From an uncultured Lachnospiraceae bacterium (GTDB taxonomy: Bacteria > Bacillota > Clostridia > Lachnospirales > Lachnospiraceae), in assembly GCA_902803355.1 (NCBI GenBank), contig CADCPP010000087.1, forward strand, positions 1-9,293: a stretch of 9,293 nucleotides of DNA, in the 5' to 3' direction. Positions 6,388 to 9,293 of this stretch are shown piece by piece. Every line of letters begins with the position of its first letter. Position 1 is the stretch's first letter. The notes under the pieces are model-generated. The model made no database searches. It saw only the letters and a program-made list of their open reading frames with translations, and had not been told where the DNA came from. A program made the position numbers and the translations under genes.

Positions 6388-7982
6388 GCCTCATGTCTCC
6401 TTTTCATTTCCCTGCAGAAGTCTGTAAACAGCGGATGCGGGCGGTTCGGACGGCTCTTGAATTCCGGATGGAACTGCACGCCCAAAAACCAGCTGCCGCC
6501 TGTGATCTCGATGATCTCCACCAGCTTATCGTCCGGAGAAAGGCCGGCAAGCCGCATCCCGTTTGCCTCGCAGATACTGCGGTAGTCATTGTTGAATTCA
6601 TAGCGGTGGCGGTGCCGCTCATTGATGGATAATTCCCCATACGCGGCGGCCGCAAGGCTGTTCTCCTTCAGGCGGCAGGGCCAGCTGCCAAGCCGCATTG
6701 TGCCGCCTTTATCCGTGATCGTTTTCTGCTCCGGCATGAGATCGATGACCGGATGTGTGGTGAATTCGTCAAATTCCGTGGAGTTTGCGTCAGAAAAGCC
6801 CAGCACGTCCCGGGCAAATTCGATCACCGCGATCTGCATGCCGAGGCAGATGCCAAAATACGGCAGCCTCCTCTCCCTTGCGTATTTTGCCGCAAGGATC
6901 ATGCCCTCGATGCCCCGGCTTCCGAAGCCGCCCGGCACCAGGATGCCGTCGCAGGGCGAAAGGATCTCTTCTATATTGTTTTCCGTCAGTTCCTCTGAGT
7001 CGATCCAGTCGATCTCAGCTTTTATGCTGCAGGCGGCCGCCGCATGGTGCAGCGCCTCTTCGATGCTGAGATAGGCGTCATGCAGCTGCACATATTTTCC
7101 CACAAGGGCGACCCGGACGGTGTCTCCTGCCGTCCTGACCCGTTCCACCATGGCCGTCCATTCGGCAAGGTCCGGCGTCCTTTCCGGAAGGCTCAGCTTC
7201 CGGCAGACGATATCCGCAAGGCCTTCTTCCTCAAACATCAGCGGGACCGCGTAGATGCTGTCCGCTGTCAGGCTCTGAATAACGGAGGTCTTGTCCAGGC
7301 TGCAGAACAGCCCGATCTTTTCCCGGATGTCCTCTGTCAGCGGCTGATCGGTTCGGCAGACCAGAATATCCGGCCGGATGCCTGCCGCCTGCAGCTCCCG
7401 CACGGAATGCTGCACCGGCTTGCTTTTCAGCTCCCGGCTGCCCGGGATCTCCGTCACGAGCGGCACATGGATGGACAAAACCTCTCCTCTTTCCCTTTCC
7501 AGGAAGATCTGCCGGGCCGCCTCCAGATAAGGCTGGCTCTCGATATCGCCCACGGTGCCGCCGATCTCGCAGATCAGCACGTCCGCGCCTTTATCTTCCA
7601 TCGCGTAGATGCAGTGCCTGATCTCATCGGTGATATGCGGGATGATCTGTACGGTCCGGCCAAGATATTCGCCGCGGCGCTCCCGGTTCAGCACGTTCCA
7701 GTAGATCTTCCCGGAAGAAATGGAGGACTCCTCGCTTAAGGGCTCGTCCGCAAAGCGTTCGTAATGGCCAAGGTCCAGATCCGTTTCCGCGCCGTCGTCC
7801 GTCACGAAGACCTCGCCGTGCTGATACGGGCTCATGGTCCCCGGGTCCACATTCAGGTAGGGATCCAGCTTCTGATTCAGCACTTTAAAGCCCCTCGCCT
7901 TCAGCAGACGGGCGAGTGAAGCGGCGCAGATCCCTTTCCCCAGGCCTGACACGACACCGCCGGTGATAAAAATGATTTTCAT
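6372..7982 (-). CDS. pyrG: CTP synthase (glutamine-hydrolysing)
   Basis: PyrG aminates UTP to CTP using ATP and glutamine, the last step of de novo CTP synthesis. It has 536 residues, typical for the family. The N-terminal synthase domain begins KIIFITGGVVSGLGKG (2-17, P-loop) and includes LDPYLNVDPGTMSP (39-52), HGEVFVTDDGAETDLDLGHY (55-74) and the ICEIGGTVGDIES region (137-149). The class I glutaminase domain has PGGFGSRG (350-357), nucleophile Cys379 in GICLG, and His505/Glu507 in VQFHPEF. The frame stays open 36 codons further upstream, but the ATG at 7982 matches the family start and has AAGGAG 8 nt before it. It is the first gene of the minus-strand block, facing a LysR-type gene across 209 bp. 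In B. subtilis pyrG is controlled by reiterative-transcription attenuation; here the leader has a GGG near 8053-8055 and a hairpin but no U-tract, so that mechanism is not supported. Confidence 0.98.
   Translation of the reverse strand: MKIIFITGGVVSGLGKGICAASLARLLKARGFKVLNQKLDPYLNVDPGTMSPYQHGEVFVTDDGAETDLDLGHYERFADEPLSEESSISSGKIYWNVLNRERRGEYLGRTVQIIPHITDEIRHCIYAMEDKGADVLICEIGGTVGDIESQPYLEAARQIFLERERGEVLSIHVPLVTEIPGSRELKSKPVQHSVRELQAAGIRPDILVCRTDQPLTEDIREKIGLFCSLDKTSVIQSLTADSIYAVPLMFEEEGLADIVCRKLSLPERTPDLAEWTAMVERVRTAGDTVRVALVGKYVQLHDAYLSIEEALHHAAAACSIKAEIDWIDSEELTENNIEEILSPCDGILVPGGFGSRGIEGMILAAKYARERRLPYFGICLGMQIAVIEFARDVLGFSDANSTEFDEFTTHPVIDLMPEQKTITDKGGTMRLGSWPCRLKENSLAAAAYGELSINERHRHRYEFNNDYRSICEANGMRLAGLSPDDKLVEIIEITGGSWFLGVQFHPEFKSRPNRPHPLFTDFCREMKRRHEACTRR
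6397..6402 (-). promoter_or_regulatory. guaA ribosome binding site inside pyrG
   Basis: AAGGAG on the minus strand lies within the final codons of pyrG, 9 nt upstream of the guaA ATG at 6387. It decides between that ATG and the out-of-frame ATG at 6394. Ribosomes finishing pyrG at 6372 pass over the site, which suits coupled translation. Confidence 0.75.
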
Positions 7983-8004
7983 GGGATTTTCTCCTTCATC
8001 GGAT

Positions 8005-8028
8005 CTGCCGGAGCAGGAAAGCCGGCAG
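8005..8028 (-). other. Hairpin in pyrG leader
   Basis: CTGCCGG (8005-8011) and CCGGCAG (8022-8028) form a perfect 7-bp stem around a 10-nt loop that is pyrimidine-rich on the minus strand. It lies 22 nt upstream of the pyrG ATG with no U-tract, so it is not an intrinsic terminator as drawn. A CTCCT on its 5' side could alternatively pair with the AGGAG of the pyrG ribosome site (7991-7996), which would offer translational control. This is inference from base pairing only. Confidence 0.4.
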
Positions 8029-8054
8029 GAGTCAGAGATGAAAAAATACTCTCC

Positions 8055-8069
8055 CAATGTATCACATTG
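8055..8069. promoter_or_regulatory. 15-bp dyad overlapping lysR -35 box
   Basis: CAATGT and ACATTG are perfect 6-bp inverted arms with a 3-bp ATC spacer. The right arm shares its last three bases (TTG) with the -35 box of the rightward promoter. A protein bound here would block that promoter and could touch a leftward promoter too. Autorepression by the adjacent LysR-type protein is a natural guess. The site does not fit the usual T-N11-A core exactly, so the binding protein is uncertain. Confidence 0.45.
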
Positions 8070-8095
8070 ACAGATCAAAACAAAATACATATAAT
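8067..8095 (+). promoter_or_regulatory. Full-consensus sigma-70 promoter for lysR-type gene
   Basis: TTGACA (8067-8072) and TATAAT (8090-8095) both match the consensus at all six positions and are separated by an optimal 17 bp. Transcription should start near 8102, giving a leader of about 90 nt before the ATG at 8192. A perfect promoter on a regulator gene suggests that a repressor normally limits it. Confidence 0.85.
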
Positions 8096-8122
8096 ATTGC
8101 TTAATTCATATGAAATACATAT
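8083..8122 (+). repeat. Direct repeats of AAATACATAT with central palindrome
   Basis: AAATACATAT occurs at 8083-8092 and 8113-8122, exactly 30 bp apart, close to three helical turns. The palindrome TTCATATGAA lies between them at 8105-8114 and overlaps the second copy by two bases. The first copy overlaps the -10 box of the rightward promoter. In such AT-rich DNA chance repeats are possible, but the spacing would suit a multi-site regulator. Confidence 0.4.
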
Positions 8123-8191
8123 GGATTATCCGCTTCCGGAGCCTTGCCTGATTCCCGGAGCAGAAAGACGGAGAAAGGAAAGAGATCAGAT

Positions 8192-9094
8192 ATGGAACTG
8201 CGGACACTGCGCTATTTCGTTACGGTCGCCGAGGAACTCAACATCACCCGCGCAGCAAAGATCCTGCGCATCAGCCAGCCGCCCTTAAGCAGCCAGCTCA
8301 AAAATCTGGAGGAGGAGCTGGACACGGTCCTCTTTATCCGCGGGAAGCGGCAGCTCACCCTCACCGAATCGGGAAAGCTCCTCTACCAGCGGGCCAAGGA
8401 TATCCTTGCCCTTGCGGAAAAGACGCAGGCGGAGATCCGCTCCCTGAAGGCCGGGATGACCGGCACCGTTGCCATCGGCCTTGTGGAAGGCATGGCGCCG
8501 GATATTGCCGCGGAGTGGTTCGAAGGCTTTCTGGAGATCCATCCCAGCGTCCACTTCCGCATTCTGGACGGCAACAGCGAGGACCTGATCGAAAAGATGC
8601 GCGGCGGCCTCATCGATCTGGCCGTGATCACGGCGCCCTACGATCAGCAACTGCTGAACAGCTTCCTTGTGGGACAGGAAAAAATGGTCGCGCTCATGAA
8701 CCGTGACCATCCTCTGGCCGGGACGGATCAGGAGCCGCTGACAGCGGAGGACCTGCTGGGCCAGCCGCTCATCGTCCCCAGCGTCAAAGCGCACATCGAC
8801 ACCATCACGCGCTGGTTCCGGGGGACCTCCGGCAGTCCGCGCATCATCTGTGAGATGGATAACTACCTGGATGCGGCTGCGCTTGCCGGGCGGGGCGTGG
8901 GGATCAGCATCTTCCCGCAGACGGCATACGTGATGAACGATAAGCTGGTCTCCCGCGAGATCAAGGCCCCGAATACGGATGTCGACCACCTTTTCGTCTG
9001 GCGCAAGGGGCACCAGCTCCCGCTCCTTGAGGAGACCTTCATCGACTATGTCAAGAGCCGCTACACCGGCAGCGCGCAAAGTCAGCACAGGTAA
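8192..9094 (+). CDS. LysR-family transcriptional regulator
   Basis: This is a 300-residue DNA-binding regulator of the LysR family, probably working as a tetramer. The N-terminal winged helix-turn-helix covers about residues 1-60: MELRTLRYFVTVAEELN, then the helix-turn-helix around ITRAAKILRISQPPLSSQL (18-36), then the wing ending VLFIRGKRQLTLTESG. A linker helix (60-88) leads to the periplasmic-binding-like effector domain (about 90-292). A reading frame with a possible TTG start extends upstream to 8144, but the ATG at 8192 matches the family start, with AGGAA 11 nt before it. It is divergent from pyrG, and LysR genes often control a divergent neighbour; however, the corrinoid adenosyltransferase-like gene downstream is an equally reasonable target. 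The effector cannot be read from the sequence. No gene symbol is justified. Confidence 0.94.
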   Translation: MELRTLRYFVTVAEELNITRAAKILRISQPPLSSQLKNLEEELDTVLFIRGKRQLTLTESGKLLYQRAKDILALAEKTQAEIRSLKAGMTGTVAIGLVEGMAPDIAAEWFEGFLEIHPSVHFRILDGNSEDLIEKMRGGLIDLAVITAPYDQQLLNSFLVGQEKMVALMNRDHPLAGTDQEPLTAEDLLGQPLIVPSVKAHIDTITRWFRGTSGSPRIICEMDNYLDAAALAGRGVGISIFPQTAYVMNDKLVSREIKAPNTDVDHLFVWRKGHQLPLLEETFIDYVKSRYTGSAQSQHR

Positions 9095-9098
9095 AATG

Positions 9099-9134
9099 AC
9101 CGCCTGCGCCGCACTTTTTCGGCAAAGAGGCGGT
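9099..9134 (+). terminator. Possible terminator of the LysR-type gene
   Basis: ACCGCCT (9099-9105) pairs perfectly with AGGCGGT (9128-9134). Inside the loop GCCG (9108-9111) can pair with CGGC (9120-9123) around a T-rich loop. The stem starts 4 nt after the stop codon. Only three T residues (9134-9136) follow, and they run into the -35 box of the next promoter, so termination may be leaky. Confidence 0.45.
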
Positions 9135-9164
9135 TTGACAAGGAGGCGCCGCTGCGCCTATAAT
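9135..9164 (+). promoter_or_regulatory. Full-consensus sigma-70 promoter for corrinoid adenosyltransferase gene
   Basis: TTGACA (9135-9140) and TATAAT (9159-9164) are both perfect, 18 bp apart. The start point should be near 9171, leaving a leader of about 33 nt. That is too short for a cobalamin riboswitch, so control would have to act at the promoter itself or by other means. Confidence 0.82.
9144..9159. promoter_or_regulatory. Dyad in promoter spacer
   Basis: AGGCGC (9144-9149) and GCGCCT (9154-9159) form a perfect 6-bp inverted repeat with a CGCT centre. It fills most of the 18-bp spacer and includes the first base of the -10 box. This placement is typical of a repressor or MerR-like operator, but the binding protein is unknown. 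The AGGCG motif also occurs in the hairpin just upstream. Confidence 0.4.
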
Positions 9165-9191
9165 AGATCTGATTTCCGATATTCGGTACCC

Positions 9192-9196
9192 GGAGG
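9192..9196 (+). promoter_or_regulatory. Ribosome binding site of cobO-like gene
   Basis: GGAGG lies 7 nt before the ATG at 9204, an optimal arrangement that fixes this start for the partial gene at the right edge. Confidence 0.8.
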
Positions 9197-9203
9197 ACGT
9201 CTG

Positions 9204-9293
9204 ATGAGAGCTTTGATCCATATCTACTGCGGAGACGGCAAGGGGAAGACCAGCGCCGCCGTCGGCCTCGCGCTGCGTGCCGCCGGCGCCGGA
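9204..9293 (+). CDS. cobO: Corrinoid (cob(I)alamin / cob(I)yrinate) adenosyltransferase, N-terminal 30 residues (partial)
   Basis: The first 30 residues contain IHIYCGDGKGKTSAAVGLAL (5-24), which matches the start of the CobO/BtuR/CobP family. That family uses ATP to adenosylate the cobalt of corrinoids in adenosylcobalamin synthesis or salvage. The Walker A loop GDGKGKTS spans residues 10-17 and is the atypical P-loop of this family, followed by the conserved ALRAAG. A GGAGG site 7 nt upstream and a perfect promoter support the start. Most of the protein (the family is about 170-200 residues) lies outside the window, so the assignment rests on a short but distinctive stretch. It follows the LysR-type gene in the same direction with its own promoter. 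Whether a cobalamin gene cluster continues to the right cannot be seen. Confidence 0.8.
   Translation, partial: MRALIHIYCGDGKGKTSAAVGLALRAAGAG

Larger units (their letters stand above)
7983..8191. other. Divergent pyrG / lysR intergenic control region
   Basis: This 209-bp region separates two divergently transcribed genes. Its middle (about 8041-8130) is strikingly AT-rich compared with the coding DNA on both sides. It contains a full-consensus rightward promoter, a 15-bp dyad over its -35 box, two copies of a CATAT-containing decamer plus a related palindrome, and a hairpin in the pyrG leader. No strong leftward promoter is apparent. The best leftward candidate is an extended -10-like TGTGATACA on the minus strand (8058-8066), which matches TATAAT at only 3 of 6 positions and has no clear -35 box. 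Confidence 0.7.

Noticed and set aside
7044..7739. 231-codon plus-strand frame opposite pyrG
   Set aside because: It is antisense to the conserved CTP synthase gene, with no domain and no supporting ribosome site recognised.
7983..8090. Upstream extension of pyrG by 36 codons
   Set aside because: The frame is open, but the ATG at 7982 matches the conserved family N-terminus and has a good AAGGAG site. The extension has no family similarity and lies in regulatory DNA.
8285..9088. 267-codon minus-strand frame opposite the LysR-type gene
   Set aside because: The plus-strand frame has an unmistakable LysR helix-turn-helix and effector domain; the opposite frame is a compositional shadow.
9165..9203. 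Cobalamin riboswitch before the corrinoid adenosyltransferase gene
   Set aside because: Only about 33 nt separate the predicted transcription start from the ATG, far shorter than the roughly 200-nt cobalamin riboswitch.

Overview
This window looks like chromosomal DNA from a GC-rich member of the Bacillota, most likely class Clostridia and possibly Lachnospiraceae. The evidence is a type III glutamine synthetase, an iron-sulfur-type PurF with a short propeptide, the 'VGVNWGDEGKGRM' form of PurA, and purine-rich Shine-Dalgarno sites before every gene. I see no mobile elements, CRISPR arrays, tRNAs, rRNAs or pseudogenes.

Positions 1-7982, minus strand, carry six collinear genes read from right to left: pyrG (CTP synthase), guaA (GMP synthase), purF (amidophosphoribosyltransferase), a type III glutamine synthetase, purC (SAICAR synthetase) and purA (adenylosuccinate synthetase, cut by the left edge). 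PyrG and guaA overlap by 16 bp, and the gap between glutamine synthetase and purC is 18 bp. The other gaps are 55, 96 and 122 bp, and the 96 and 122 bp gaps hold hairpins. PyrG, GuaA and PurF all strip the amide nitrogen from glutamine, and the fourth enzyme makes glutamine. The block therefore joins the glutamine supply to three of its consumers in nucleotide synthesis. PurC and PurA instead take nitrogen from aspartate.

Positions 7983-8191 are a divergent, locally AT-rich control region. It has a full-consensus sigma-70 promoter (TTGACA, 17 bp, TATAAT) for the rightward gene. A 15-bp dyad overlaps its -35 box, and CATAT-containing repeats lie downstream. No comparably strong promoter is visible for pyrG.

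Positions 8192-9094, plus strand, encode a LysR-type regulator of unknown effector. A hairpin follows it and runs into a second full-consensus promoter (TTGACA, 18 bp, TATAAT) whose spacer contains its own dyad. That promoter drives a gene that begins at 9204 and leaves the window; its first 30 residues look like a corrinoid (cobalamin) adenosyltransferase.

I found no clearly new biological system. The observations most worth checking are the glutamine supply/consumption gene order and the three promoter-overlapping dyads.
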